Assembly (NCBI GenBank): GCA_040223615.1
Contig: JAVKFY010000025.1
Span: 61,357-125,356 of the forward strand
Length of the DNA stretch: 64,000 bases
Direction of reading: 5' to 3'
DNA from: JAVKFY01 sp040223615
GTDB taxonomy: Bacteria > Pseudomonadota > Alphaproteobacteria > GCA-2731375
In this document: piece by piece, positions 33,749 through 42,726 of the stretch
Layout of the letters: each line of letters starts with the position of its first letter
Numbering within the stretch: the first letter of the stretch is position 1
Translations under genes and position numbers: made by a program
Notes under the pieces: model-generated
Told to the model about the DNA's origin: nothing
What the model saw: only the letters and a program-made list of their open reading frames with translations
Database searches by the model: none

Positions 33749-35356
33749 ATGACCCACGGAATCATCTGCGCGGCGCAACCGGAATCGACCGAGGCCGGGG
33801 CGGATATGCTGAAGGCCGGCGGCAACGCGGTCGACGCGGCGATCGCCTGCGCGCTAGTCGCCGGCGTGGTCGACCCGCAGATGTGCGGCATCGCCGGCTT
33901 CGGCAGCCTGCAGTTGAAGCGGGCCGGCGAGGCGCCGATCTGCATCGACTTCCACGGCAAGGCGCCGATGGCGACGCGACCGGACATGTGGGCCGACCGC
34001 ATCGAGGGCGAGACCCGCGACGGCTTCGGCTTCATCCTGCGCGACCGGGTGAACGACGTCGGCTACCAGTCGATCACCGCGCCGGGCAGCCTGAAGGCCT
34101 ACCACGAGGCACAGTCGGAGTACGGCGTGCTGGCCTGGTCCGACGTGGTGCAGCCGGCGATCGACTATGCCGAGAACGGTTTCGCGATCCGGCCGCACGT
34201 CGACTTCTGGTTCAACCTGAACGACGGCTCCGGCCGGGTGCCGCCGGTCGACCGGCTGCGCTTCACCGAGTCCGGCCGGCGCATCTACTTTCACGAGGAC
34301 GGCAGCCTGCGCCGGGCCGGCGAGACGCTGAAGAACCCGGACCTCGCCAACACGCTGCGCATCATCGCCAAGGAGGGCGCCGAGACGCTCTACACCGGCC
34401 GGCTGGCAGAGAAGATCGACGCCGACATGCGCGCCCACGGCGCGCTGCTCACGGGCGAGGACCTGGCCGCCTACCAGACCGTGCACACCAAGCCGCTGGA
34501 GGGCCGCTACCGCGACTGGGACATCACCACCAACCGGCCGCCGGGCGGCGGGCTGATGCTGCTGGAGATGCTCAACATGCTGGAGAATTTCGATCTCGCC
34601 GGCATGGGCCACAACACCTACGAATATGTCCGCACCGTCGCCGAAGTGATGATGCGCGCGACTTCCGACAAGGACCGGTTCATCGGCGATCCGGCCTTCG
34701 TCGACGTGCCGGTCTCGCGGCTGGCCGACAAGGACTACGCACGCCAGCTCGCCGAGGCGATCAAGGCCGGCGAGCGCGGCTCGGTGGAGCGCATCGAGCG
34801 GGCGCCGGAAGCGGCCGACACCACCCACGTCTCGGTGCTCGACGAACACGGCAACGCGGTCACCATGACGCACTCGCTGGGCATGCCCTCGGGCGTGATC
34901 ACCGACGGGCTGGGCTTCATGTACAACGGCTGCATGGGCGTGTTCGACCCGCGCCCGGGCCGCGCCGGCTCGCTGGCGCCGGGCAAGGGGCGGTTCAGCT
35001 CGATGTGCCCGTCGATCCTGTACCGCGACGGCGAGCCCAAGCTGATCCTCGGCGCGCCGGGCGGCACGCAGATCGCCATGGGCGTGCTGCACGCGATCCT
35101 GAACGTGGTCGATTTCTCGATGAGCGCGGTGGAGGCGGTCTCGGCGCCGCGCTTCTCGGCGACGTCGAGCGCCATCGACGTCTCCAACCGCATTCCGCGC
35201 TTCATCCAGCGCGCGCTGGAGGAGGACGGCTACGAGGTGATCCGCAATCACCTCGGCTTCGGCTTCGCCGCGGTGCACGCCATCCTGGTCGACCCGACGA
35301 AAGGCTGGACCGGCGGCGCCGACCCCGGCCACGACGGCATGGCGATCGCGGTGTAG
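33749..35356 (+). CDS. ggt: Gamma-glutamyltransferase family protein
   Basis: This 535-residue Ntn hydrolase has the conserved N-terminal GGNAVDAAIACALVAGVVDP and GIAGFG, and the autoprocessing threonine in DTTHVSVLDEHGNAVTMT (residues about 362-379). GYEVIRN is near the end. The precursor should self-cleave before that Thr to give two subunits, which cleave gamma-glutamyl bonds of glutathione and relatives. Unlike periplasmic GGT it lacks a signal peptide, so it is predicted cytoplasmic, as in one branch of the family. GAGGAAACGA precedes the ATG. Confidence 0.92.
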   Translation: MTHGIICAAQPESTEAGADMLKAGGNAVDAAIACALVAGVVDPQMCGIAGFGSLQLKRAGEAPICIDFHGKAPMATRPDMWADRIEGETRDGFGFILRDRVNDVGYQSITAPGSLKAYHEAQSEYGVLAWSDVVQPAIDYAENGFAIRPHVDFWFNLNDGSGRVPPVDRLRFTESGRRIYFHEDGSLRRAGETLKNPDLANTLRIIAKEGAETLYTGRLAEKIDADMRAHGALLTGEDLAAYQTVHTKPLEGRYRDWDITTNRPPGGGLMLLEMLNMLENFDLAGMGHNTYEYVRTVAEVMMRATSDKDRFIGDPAFVDVPVSRLADKDYARQLAEAIKAGERGSVERIERAPEAADTTHVSVLDEHGNAVTMTHSLGMPSGVITDGLGFMYNGCMGVFDPRPGRAGSLAPGKGRFSSMCPSILYRDGEPKLILGAPGGTQIAMGVLHAILNVVDFSMSAVEAVSAPRFSATSSAIDVSNRIPRFIQRALEEDGYEVIRNHLGFGFAAVHAILVDPTKGWTGGADPGHDGMAIAV

Positions 35357-35398
35357 TCAAAGGTAAATGGATCGTCATCCGGACCGAAGCGGCTTCAG

Positions 35399-35510
35399 CC
35401 ACCCCACCTTACCGCAACCCTCTCCGCCCCGCTGGCGGAGAGGGAGCAGCAACGTTACTGCCCCAGCGTTCCTCTCCGCCCTTCAGGGGGGAGAGGGCAA
35501 GTGAGGTGGG
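35399..35510. repeat. Paired-palindrome intergenic repeat, copy 1
   Basis: The 112-bp unit starts CCACCCCACCTTACC and ends GTGAGGTGGG, forming outer inverted repeats. It has two inner hairpins, CCCTCTCCGCC/GGCGGAGAGGG and CCTCTCCGCCC/GGGGGGAGAGG. A related unit lies at 43604-43714. It sits between the ggt and DUF427 genes, whose stops converge, and may end transcription from both. Confidence 0.75.
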
Positions 35511-35552
35511 CGAATGCCGACGCATTCGACTCACACCTGCGGGACATTGTGC

Positions 35553-36317
35553 TCAGGCCGGGTCGGCCACCTCGATGGCGTCGACCTTGTCGGGGTAGAA
35601 GCACAAGCGGTCGGCGATACGGGCGACTTCGGGCAGCGGGTCAGCGTAGACCCAGGCGATGTCTTCCGCGCCGTCCTTCAGCGAGTAGTAGCCGGCGGTG
35701 CCCTTGTACGGGCAGGCGGTGACGCGGTCGCTCGCCACCAGGCGGTCCATGCGCACGTCGGCCGGCGGGATGTAGTAGCGCACGGCGTGGCCGGTTTCGA
35801 CCAGGAACAGCGCGTCGGTGGTGTCGGCGACGACCTCGCCGCCGGCGGTCACGGTGACGCGGCGCCTGGACGGCAGCACGTCGACGCGCACGAAGGGGTC
35901 GCGGGGGTGCACGAAGACCTCCTCGTCCTCCTCCCACCAGCTGTCGACGCGGCCCCAGTAGAAGCCGACATAGTCCTTCATGCCGGCGATCTCGTCGTAC
36001 GGCACCTCGTAGGACCAGACCGCGTTCTCCGCGACGCGGTCGCCGACCTGGATCGACCAGTAGTTGGCGTCGCCCTTGAACGGGCAGTGGGTCGCGTGCT
36101 CGGTCGGCGTCATCAGGTCCAGGCGCACGTCGTCGCGCGGGAAGTAGTAGACCGGGGTGTGCCGGGTTTCGCGCACCAGCAGCGTATTCAGGCTGTCGGC
36201 GACGGTCTGGCCGGCGAACATCACCCGCACGCGCTTGGGCGTGCGCTGAAACGTGACCTGGTAGCCGGGGTGGTCGGCGTAGCCGGACGGCCGCGACGGT
36301 TTGCGGGGCTGGGTCAT
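35553..36317 (-). CDS. Tandem DUF427 protein
   Basis: This 254-residue protein is a duplication of DUF427. The first domain holds VADSLNTLLVRE.....VYYFPRDDVRLDLM, CPFKGDANYWSI and YVGFYWGRVDSWWEED. The second has VADTTDALFLVE, YYIPPADVRMDRL, CPYKGTAGYYSL and RLCFYPDKVDA. Each copy folds as a small all-beta barrel. The biochemical role of DUF427 is not established. The gene overlaps the MFS transporter by four bases and is last in a minus-strand run with tam and a peptidoglycan-binding gene. Confidence 0.9.
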   Translation of the reverse strand: MTQPRKPSRPSGYADHPGYQVTFQRTPKRVRVMFAGQTVADSLNTLLVRETRHTPVYYFPRDDVRLDLMTPTEHATHCPFKGDANYWSIQVGDRVAENAVWSYEVPYDEIAGMKDYVGFYWGRVDSWWEEDEEVFVHPRDPFVRVDVLPSRRRVTVTAGGEVVADTTDALFLVETGHAVRYYIPPADVRMDRLVASDRVTACPYKGTAGYYSLKDGAEDIAWVYADPLPEVARIADRLCFYPDKVDAIEVADPA

Positions 36318-37546
36318 GCGGTACCTCCTGCTGGTTTCAAGTAAAGGGGGCGCGGGTCCGGCATGGTCAGAATGATCAGGGCCGCGCCAGCATTGCAGGC
36401 CGCGCCGAAAGCGATGACCGGCGCGTAGGAGCCAAGCACGTCATAAGCCAGCCCGGCCAGCGGCGGGCCAACCAGGGTGCCCAGCGCGACGGAGCTGTAC
36501 AGCATGCCGATGATGGCACCGATCGAGCGGTCGCCGAAATAGTCCGCCGTCAGCGCCGGGGCCAGGGCCACGAAGCCGCCATAGAACACGCCGAAGAACA
36601 GCGCGAAGATGGCCAGCGTCCACACGCCGTCGGCGCCCAGCCACCAGAGCTGCATCACCCCCATGCCGACGAACATCAGCGCGAAGCCGCGCCGGCGGCC
36701 GATCCGGTCGGCGCCGCCACCGACGAAGAACCGGCCGAGCACGCTGCCGACGCCGATCAGCGAGAACAGCCAGACGCCGGTGGTGGCATCCAGGCCGACG
36801 TCGGTGGCGAAGGGCGCCAGGTGGACGAAGGGCACGAACAGCGCCAGCGACGACGCGGAGGTGGCGATGTAGAGCACCCAGAAGGTCGACCGGCCAAAGG
36901 CGTGGCGCGCGCCACGGCCACGGCCGCCGGCCGGCGGTGCCACCTTCGGCGCCGGGTCGCCGTCGGGATAGAGCCCGCGTTTGGACGGGTCGGCCTCGAT
37001 CAGGAACGCGGCGCCGAGCCCGAACACGGCGGCGACGCCGGCCAGCGCGCCATAGGCGCCGCGCCAGCCGAACAGCTCGATCAGCAGCGCCGCCAACGGC
37101 GGCATCGCCAGCGTGCCGACGCCGATGCCGGCGACCGCGAAGCCCGAGGCGGCACCCCGCCTGCGCATGAACCAGCGCTGGATGGCGCCGATCGCCGGCA
37201 CGTAGGCGAAACCGACGCCGACACCGACCAGCAGGCCGTAGCCGAGGTAGATCTGCCACAGTTCGTCGGCAAAGGCGGCCGAGGCGACGCCGATGGCGAC
37301 CAGCGCCATGCCGAAGATCACCAGCCGGCGCGGGCCATAACGGTCGGCCAGCGGCCCGCTGACGACACCGAGCCCGAAGTAGAAGAAGCCGCAGATCGAG
37401 AATACCAGCGAGACCTCGGCGCGGGCCGCGCCGAAGGTGGTTTCGAGGACCGTAAAGAAGGCGGCGAAGCTGTAGGGGATGCCGAAGCCGATCAGCAGCA
37501 CCACGAAGGCGGCCGCCACCACCACCCATCCGTAGAAGATCGGCAT
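36314..37546 (-). CDS. MFS transporter
   Basis: This 410-residue protein has twelve predicted helices in two six-helix halves. MFS signature loops are seen as GPLADRYGPRRLVI after helix 2 and GGGADRIGRRRGFALM after helix 8. A central cytoplasmic loop of about 40 residues is rich in P, G and R. The overall pattern (SFAAFFTVLETTFGAARAEVSLVFSICGF) recalls the oxalate/formate antiporter-like branch (OFA). The substrate is unknown, probably an organic acid. It starts 12 bases after tam and overlaps DUF427 by four bases. Confidence 0.9.
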   Translation of the reverse strand: MPIFYGWVVVAAAFVVLLIGFGIPYSFAAFFTVLETTFGAARAEVSLVFSICGFFYFGLGVVSGPLADRYGPRRLVIFGMALVAIGVASAAFADELWQIYLGYGLLVGVGVGFAYVPAIGAIQRWFMRRRGAASGFAVAGIGVGTLAMPPLAALLIELFGWRGAYGALAGVAAVFGLGAAFLIEADPSKRGLYPDGDPAPKVAPPAGGRGRGARHAFGRSTFWVLYIATSASSLALFVPFVHLAPFATDVGLDATTGVWLFSLIGVGSVLGRFFVGGGADRIGRRRGFALMFVGMGVMQLWWLGADGVWTLAIFALFFGVFYGGFVALAPALTADYFGDRSIGAIIGMLYSSVALGTLVGPPLAGLAYDVLGSYAPVIAFGAACNAGAALIILTMPDPRPLYLKPAGGTA

Positions 37547-37558
37547 CGGCGACGGGCC

Positions 37559-38329
37559 TCAGGCCGGCCGGGTGGCGACGATGAACAGCCGGCGGAACGG
37601 GAACGGCGTGCGGCCGCCGGCGGCGACCGGATAGGCCTGGCGCAGACGGGCGCCATACTCGGCCTCGAAGGCGGCGCCGTCGCCGTCGTCGAGCGCCGCC
37701 AGCACCGGGCGCAGCGCCGTGCCGCGGACCCAGTTCAGCACAGCGTCCTCGCCGTCGAGCAGCTGCAGATACTCGACTTGCCAGATATCCAGGCCGGCGC
37801 CCAGGGCGGCGAGCAGGTCGTAATAGACTTCCGGCGCGGCAACGGGATCGGTCTGCAGCACGCCGGCGAGCTTGGTCGTCCAGGCCGGGCTGTCGGCGAC
37901 CTCGCGCATCAGGGCATGCGACGGCTGCTGAAAGTTGCGCGGCATCTGCACCGCCAGCACGCCGCCCGGCGCCAGGTGACCGAACAAACGCGGAAACAGG
38001 TGGTCGTGGCCGTCGAGCCAGTGCAGCGCGGCGTTGGAATAGATCACATCGGCCGGCGCGGCGGGCGCCCAGTCGGCCAGATCGGCAGCCTCGAAGGCCG
38101 CGCCGGGCGCCGCTTCGCGCGCCGTGGCCAGCATGTCGGCGGAACGGTCGACGCCGGTGACCTCGGCCTCCGGCCAGCGCTCGTGCATCATCTTGACCAT
38201 AGCGCCGGTGCCGCAGCCGAGATCGTAGACCTGGGCCGGCGCCGGGTGCGCGACGCGGGCCAGCAGTTCCAGCGCCGGCCGCGCGCGGTGGTCGGCGAAG
38301 GCGAGATACTGCGCCGGGTCCCAGCGCAT
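37559..38329 (-). CDS. tam: Trans-aconitate 2-methyltransferase
   Basis: Tam methylates trans-aconitate, an inhibitor formed from cis-aconitate, using SAM. The 256-residue protein begins MRWDPAQYLAFADHRARPA, the Tam signature. It shows the SAM motif VYDLGCGTGAM, VTGVDRSADML, YSNAALHWLDGHDHLFPRLF and QMPRNFQQPSH, all diagnostic. The frame continues far upstream through the neighbouring gene, so the start is set by the conserved N-terminus. It lies eight bases after the peptidoglycan-binding gene and twelve before the MFS gene. The MFS transporter may handle a related tricarboxylate. Confidence 0.93.
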   Translation of the reverse strand: MRWDPAQYLAFADHRARPALELLARVAHPAPAQVYDLGCGTGAMVKMMHERWPEAEVTGVDRSADMLATAREAAPGAAFEAADLADWAPAAPADVIYSNAALHWLDGHDHLFPRLFGHLAPGGVLAVQMPRNFQQPSHALMREVADSPAWTTKLAGVLQTDPVAAPEVYYDLLAALGAGLDIWQVEYLQLLDGEDAVLNWVRGTALRPVLAALDDGDGAAFEAEYGARLRQAYPVAAGGRTPFPFRRLFIVATRPA

Positions 38330-38337
38330 CGCCGGCC

Positions 38338-38967
38338 CTACTGGTCGTCTTTCTTTTGTGGCGCGCGCAGCGTGTCGCGGAAAATGGCGAACATGGTGCG
38401 CGGGTCCGGCACGCCGGTGACGGGCAGCTTGTTGGCCTCCTGGAACTTCGACAGCGCCGTCTTCGAACCGGGACCGTAGAGCCCGTCGACAACGCCGGAA
38501 TAGTAGCCCTGCGCCTTCAGGGCCTCCTGCGCGCGGCGCATCACTTCCTCGTAGACGGCGACGCGATGCTCGCCATTCTCGGCCCGGATCAGCCGGCTCT
38601 CGGTGGTCAGCCGGTACGGCATCAGCAGCCGGATCAGCTTGATCGCGGCCTCCGCGTAGCGCTCGTCGGGGCGCTGCTTGCAGTAATTCTCCATCAGGCC
38701 GAGCAGGACCTCGCCGGACTGCCACGAGGCAGCGTCGTAGGTCTCCTCCATGTGCAGGTTGTGGGCGCTCAGGAAGCCGAGCAGCCAGCCGCCCATCACA
38801 TAGAAGGTCTGCGACTTGTCCTGCACATGGTTGACGAAGTCCTGGCACGACGCCAGGCCCGGCCCCTTGACCGCGAACCGGCCCTGTTCGTCGGCGGCTC
38901 GGACCGTCGTCGCGGCCGTTGTGGCTAGCATCAGGGCAACGACAAGAGCGGGGCGCAGGCGCGACAT
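38338..38967 (-). CDS. Secreted peptidoglycan-binding domain protein
   Basis: This 209-residue protein has a signal peptide (ALVVALMLATTAATTVRAAD, residues 7-26, cleavage after VRA). The middle domain has CQDFVNHV and ENYCKQRPDERYAEAAIKL. A C-terminal putative peptidoglycan-binding domain 1 reads AQEALKAQGYYSGVVDGLYGPGSKTALSKFQ, which spans residues about 147-177. There is no catalytic domain, so it is probably a periplasmic cell-wall-associated protein. Start ATG chosen to give the signal sequence. It is the first gene of the tam-MFS-DUF427 unit. Confidence 0.85.
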   Translation of the reverse strand: MSRLRPALVVALMLATTAATTVRAADEQGRFAVKGPGLASCQDFVNHVQDKSQTFYVMGGWLLGFLSAHNLHMEETYDAASWQSGEVLLGLMENYCKQRPDERYAEAAIKLIRLLMPYRLTTESRLIRAENGEHRVAVYEEVMRRAQEALKAQGYYSGVVDGLYGPGSKTALSKFQEANKLPVTGVPDPRTMFAIFRDTLRAPQKKDDQ

Positions 38968-39207
38968 GAGAAAATCCTTCTGGCTGGTCGCGGCGAACTT
39001 ACGCCGCGTGGCAGAGAAGACGCAAGGCGACCTCAAGCGAGCTTGATGCAGCTCTCCAGGCGCGCCCGGCCGCCCTGGCATGAGGCCGGCGCACAAGCCA
39101 TACTGCGCCCGATCGGGCGATGGGCACGCAGGTCGATACTTCTGCGCAGCTGGCTGACCTTCGCAGGTGCTGGCCGGTGCCGGGCTGCTGCTTGCGGTGG
39201 CAAGTCA

Positions 39208-39537
39208 CGGCTGCCGAAGCTGGTCGAGCAGGCGCGCGCCATGCCGGCAGACCTGGTGCTGACCTACGGCACCAGCGCCACGCTCGGCATCATCGGCACC
39301 AAGGACAATGTCGACAATCGGCGGTTCCTGTTCGACCTCCCGGTCGTGTTCACCATGGTCGCCGACCCGTTCGGCACCAACGTCGCCGAGAGCTTCGCTC
39401 GCAGCGGCCGCGCCAACGTCGCCGGCACCTTCAACCGAGTGCCGGAGACGGTAAACGTGGCGGTGGCGGTGGCGAAGAAGCTGAACCGCTACCCGCCCCT
39501 CGCCTTCATGCAGATCGTCGAGGCGGTGAACAACTAG
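39208..39537 (+). pseudogene. Decayed ABC substrate-binding protein (pfam04392-like)
   Basis: From LPKLVEQARAMPADLVLTYG through GIIGTKDNV, DLPVVFTMVADPFG and VAGTFNRVPETV the reading matches the first Rossmann half of the DUF534-type ABC binding proteins. The reading then jumps within a few residues to KKLNRYPPLAFMQIVEAVNN, which looks like the far C-terminal end. The 5' part (signal and first strand) is unrecognisable and about 150 central residues are missing. An internal deletion plus N-terminal decay explains this. No permease or ATPase genes remain beside it. Confidence 0.7.
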
Positions 39538-40706
39538 CCGGCCGTCTCCATCAGGTGCTTCAGCGCGGCGTCGACGCCGCCGCGCTGGAACGGCACGCCG
39601 GCCAGGCTCAGCCCCATTTCCACGCCAGAAAGCGTGCCGGCGAGCGTCAGGTCGTTGAACGCGCCGAGGTGGCCGATGCGGAACACCTTGCCCTTGAGCC
39701 GGGCCAGGCCGTTGCCGAGCGACATGTCGAAATGCTTCAGGATCAGCGCGCGCAGCGCGTCGGCGTCGTGGCCCTCGGGCATCACCACGGCGGTCAGCGC
39801 GCCGGAATATTCACGGTCGTCCCTGGCCAGCACCCGCAGTCCCCAGGCCTGCACCGCCGCGCGCGTGGCGGCGCCGTGGCGGGCATGGCGGGCGAAGACG
39901 TTGGCCAGCCCCTCCTCGTTCAGCATGTCGATGGCGGCGCGCAGGCCGTAGAGCAGGTTGGTCGCCGGGGTGAAGGGGAAGGCGTCGTCGGCATTGGCCG
40001 TCAGCATCGCCGACCAGTCCCAGTAGGAGCGCGCCAGCCCGGCCGACTTGTGGGCGGCCAGCGCCTTGTCGCTGACCGCGTTGAAGCTCAGGCCCGGCGG
40101 CAGCATCAGGCCCTTCTGCGAGCCGCCGACGGTGACGTCGACGCCCCACTCGTCATGGCGGTAGTCGATCGAGCCCAGCGACGAGATGGTATCGACCAGC
40201 AGCAGCGCGCCGTGGCCGGCGCCGTCGATGGCTTTCCGCACCTCGGCGACGCGGCTGGTGACGCCGGTGGAGGTCTCGTTGTGCACAACCGCGACCGCCT
40301 TGATCGCGCCGGCGCCGTCCCTTTTCAGTTCTTCGGCAACGCGCTCGGGTGGGACGCCGTTGCCCCATTCCTGCTCGATCAGCCGGACCTTCAGGCCGAG
40401 CTTGCCGGCTAGCTCGCGCCACAGCGAGGCGAAGTGGCCGGTTTCGACCATCAGCACCTCGTCGCCGGGCGACAGCGTGTTGACCAGCGCCGCCTCCCAG
40501 GCACCGGTGCCCGACGCGGGGTAGATGATCACCGGCTTGTCGGTGCCGAAGACCGGGCGGATGTCGCGCAGGATGCCGCGGGTGAGTTCGGCGAATTCCG
40601 GGCCGCGATGGTCCATCGTCGGCTGGTCGATGGCGCGCAAGACCCGGTCCGGCACGTTCGTCGGGCCCGGAATCTGCAGAAAATGTCGGCCGGTATGCAG
40701 CGCCAT
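39534..40706 (-). CDS. Serine-glyoxylate (alanine-glyoxylate) aminotransferase
   Basis: This fold-type I PLP enzyme of 390 residues moves the amino group of serine or alanine to glyoxylate, as in the serine cycle and photorespiration-like pathways. It opens with GRHFLQIPGPTNVPDRVLRA. The PLP lysine is K201 in GGSQKGLMLPPGL. It also has SGTGAWEAALVNTL, HNETSTGV, DTISSLGSID and GHLGAFND near the end. ATG at 40706 fits the family start, though the frame is open for 25 codons before it. It converges, overlapping by four bases, on the ABC-protein remnant, and is divergent from the AAA ATPase gene. Confidence 0.93.
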   Translation of the reverse strand: MALHTGRHFLQIPGPTNVPDRVLRAIDQPTMDHRGPEFAELTRGILRDIRPVFGTDKPVIIYPASGTGAWEAALVNTLSPGDEVLMVETGHFASLWRELAGKLGLKVRLIEQEWGNGVPPERVAEELKRDGAGAIKAVAVVHNETSTGVTSRVAEVRKAIDGAGHGALLLVDTISSLGSIDYRHDEWGVDVTVGGSQKGLMLPPGLSFNAVSDKALAAHKSAGLARSYWDWSAMLTANADDAFPFTPATNLLYGLRAAIDMLNEEGLANVFARHARHGAATRAAVQAWGLRVLARDDREYSGALTAVVMPEGHDADALRALILKHFDMSLGNGLARLKGKVFRIGHLGAFNDLTLAGTLSGVEMGLSLAGVPFQRGGVDAALKHLMETAG

Positions 40707-40795
40707 AAACGTCCTCTCGCTCAGGAAATCGCTAAGAATTGCACCTACATTAACGCAAACTAGGGCGGGCGAACGCAGCAAAGGGGACCCTCGCC

Positions 40796-42262
40796 ATGAA
40801 CCTCGGCGATATCCTGGTGGCCAAGGGGCTGGTCACCACCGAACAGATCAACCAGGCACTGGCGCATCAGCAGGAGAATGGCGGCCGCCTCGGTGACAGC
40901 CTGGTCGCCCTTGAGATCGTTACCAAGGAGCAGATCGACGGCGTGATCGGCGAGGCGCCGCGCGCGCCGCTGGGGCTCGACGACTGCGGCATCGATTCGA
41001 TGTTCCTGCTCAACCTGATGCTCAAGGGCATGTACACCGAGAACATGGAGCTGGGCTCGCAACTCGCCGACGCGATGAAGGTCAGCGGCGGCATGGTCAA
41101 CCGGCTGATCGACGAGGCGAAGGAACGCAAGCTGCTGGAAGCGACCGGCAGCGCCGGTGGCGGCGCCAGCGTGGTCGCCGAGATGCGCCACCAGCTCACC
41201 CGCCTGGGCCGCGAGTGGGCCGCCGAGGCGATGCTGCAGAGCCAGTATTTCGGGCCCGCGCCGGTATCGCTGGAGGCCTACCAGGATCGCATCCAGATGC
41301 AGCGCATCACCAACGAGTGGGTCAGCCGGCCGATGCTCGACGACGCGTTCAACGAGATCGTGGTGCCGGACACGTTCGTGCGCCGGCTCGGCCCGGCGGT
41401 GAACTCCGGCACGGCGATCCTGATCTATGGCCCGGCCGGCAACGGCAAGACCACCATCGCCGAGATCGTCGGCCACATCTTCCAGAACGTCGTCTACGTG
41501 CCCTACTGCGTGGAGATCGACGGCGACATCATGAAGGTCTACGACCCGACCATCCACAAGGCAGTGGCCGGCAGCGCCGGCGCGGAGGAGACCGGCCGCG
41601 GCGCCCGGCGCAGCAAGATTGACCCGCGCTGGGTGGCGTGCTACCGGCCGATGGTGATCACCGGCGGCGAGCTGACCATCGAAATGCTCGACCTGAAGTT
41701 CAATCCGATGGCCAAATTCTACGAGGCGCCGCTGCACATCAAGGCGCTGAACGGCACCTTCTTGATCGACGACTTCGGACGCCAGCGGGTGAAGCCGGAG
41801 GACATCCTGAACCGCTGGATCGTGCCGCTGAACAGCCGCGTCGACTATCTGACGCTGCACTCCGGCAAGACCATCCAGCTGCCGTTCGACGAGATCGTCA
41901 TCTTCTCCACCAACCTGCACCCGAACGACCTGATGGACCCGGCATTCCAGCGCCGCATCGCCTACAAGCTGGAGACGCTGGAGCCGGACGAGGCGCTGTT
42001 CCGGCAGGTGTTCGACAACATGGCCAGGGCACGCGGGTTGGAACTGACCGACGACGTCTACAACCAAGTGGTCGCCGCGGTGCGCGAGAACGAGGCGCCG
42101 CTGGCCTACTTCCAGCCCAAGTTCGTGATCGACCAGGTGCTGGCGTCGTGCAAGTTCGAGGGCGTGAAGCCGCAATTCACCTACGAGTTCGTCGAGGACG
42201 CGATGACCAACCTGTTCGTGCAGGCGTCGGAAGCGCAGATGTTCGGCGTGGCGCGCAGTTGA
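40796..42262 (+). CDS. MshEN-domain AAA ATPase
   Basis: The 488-residue protein joins an N-terminal MshEN-type domain (LGDILVAKGLVTTEQINQAL, GRLGDSLVALEIVTKEQID), a c-di-GMP-binding fold in MshE/PilB, to an AAA domain. That domain has Walker A GPAGNGKTT at 212-220 and Walker B FLIDDF, with VIFSTNLHP as the sensor strand. It does not have the GspE secretion ATPase core. The middle region (residues about 60-130) is helical. It is probably a cytoplasmic regulatory ATPase with unknown partners. A c-di-GMP sensor role is inferred from the MshEN match, and a GGDEF-EAL gene lies 4.6 kb downstream. The GNAT gene follows after 2 bases. Confidence 0.8.
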   Translation: MNLGDILVAKGLVTTEQINQALAHQQENGGRLGDSLVALEIVTKEQIDGVIGEAPRAPLGLDDCGIDSMFLLNLMLKGMYTENMELGSQLADAMKVSGGMVNRLIDEAKERKLLEATGSAGGGASVVAEMRHQLTRLGREWAAEAMLQSQYFGPAPVSLEAYQDRIQMQRITNEWVSRPMLDDAFNEIVVPDTFVRRLGPAVNSGTAILIYGPAGNGKTTIAEIVGHIFQNVVYVPYCVEIDGDIMKVYDPTIHKAVAGSAGAEETGRGARRSKIDPRWVACYRPMVITGGELTIEMLDLKFNPMAKFYEAPLHIKALNGTFLIDDFGRQRVKPEDILNRWIVPLNSRVDYLTLHSGKTIQLPFDEIVIFSTNLHPNDLMDPAFQRRIAYKLETLEPDEALFRQVFDNMARARGLELTDDVYNQVVAAVRENEAPLAYFQPKFVIDQVLASCKFEGVKPQFTYEFVEDAMTNLFVQASEAQMFGVARS

Positions 42263-42264
42263 CG

Positions 42265-42726
42265 ATGCCCGACGTCAAGCTGCGCCAGGCGCGGCCCGGC
42301 GACGAGGCGGCGCTGACCGCGCTGTCGCTGCGCTCGAAACAGTCGAACGGCTACGACGATGCGTTCATGGCCGCCTGCCGCGAGGAACTGACGGTCACGC
42401 CCGACCATCTCGCGCGGGGCGAGCACTGGGTCGCCGAGGCCGGCGAACTATGCGGGTACGGTTGGCTGCTGGCGAATCAACAGGCGCGGACCGGCGAGGT
42501 CTGCGCGCTGTTCGTCGAGCCAACGTGGAAGCGCAAGGGCATCGGCCGGGTGCTCTGGCAGAAGCTGCTGGCGCGGGCGAAAGAACAGGGCCTCGCCATG
42601 CTGCACCTCGACGCCGATCCCTACGCGGTACCGTTCTACGAGGCGCAGGGTCTTCGGATCACCGGCACGTCGCCGTCAGGCTCGGTCCCGGGGCGCGAGA
42701 TCCCGCTGATGCAGATCGATCTCTAG
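42265..42726 (+). CDS. GNAT-family N-acetyltransferase
   Basis: This 153-residue acetyltransferase opens with VKLRQARPGDEAALTALSLRSKQ. The acetyl-CoA loop VEPTWKRKGIGRVLWQKLLARAKEQG lies near residues 85-110, and the C-terminal YEAQGLRITG is typical of small GNATs. The acceptor is unknown. It starts two bases after the AAA ATPase stop, so the two are cotranscribed. It converges with, and overlaps by four bases, the propeller gene on the minus strand. Confidence 0.88.
   Translation: MPDVKLRQARPGDEAALTALSLRSKQSNGYDDAFMAACREELTVTPDHLARGEHWVAEAGELCGYGWLLANQQARTGEVCALFVEPTWKRKGIGRVLWQKLLARAKEQGLAMLHLDADPYAVPFYEAQGLRITGTSPSGSVPGREIPLMQIDL

Noticed and set aside
37559..38848. A 429-residue reading for tam
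   Set aside because: The first 173 residues are shadow of the neighbouring gene; the Tam N-terminus fixes the start at 38329.
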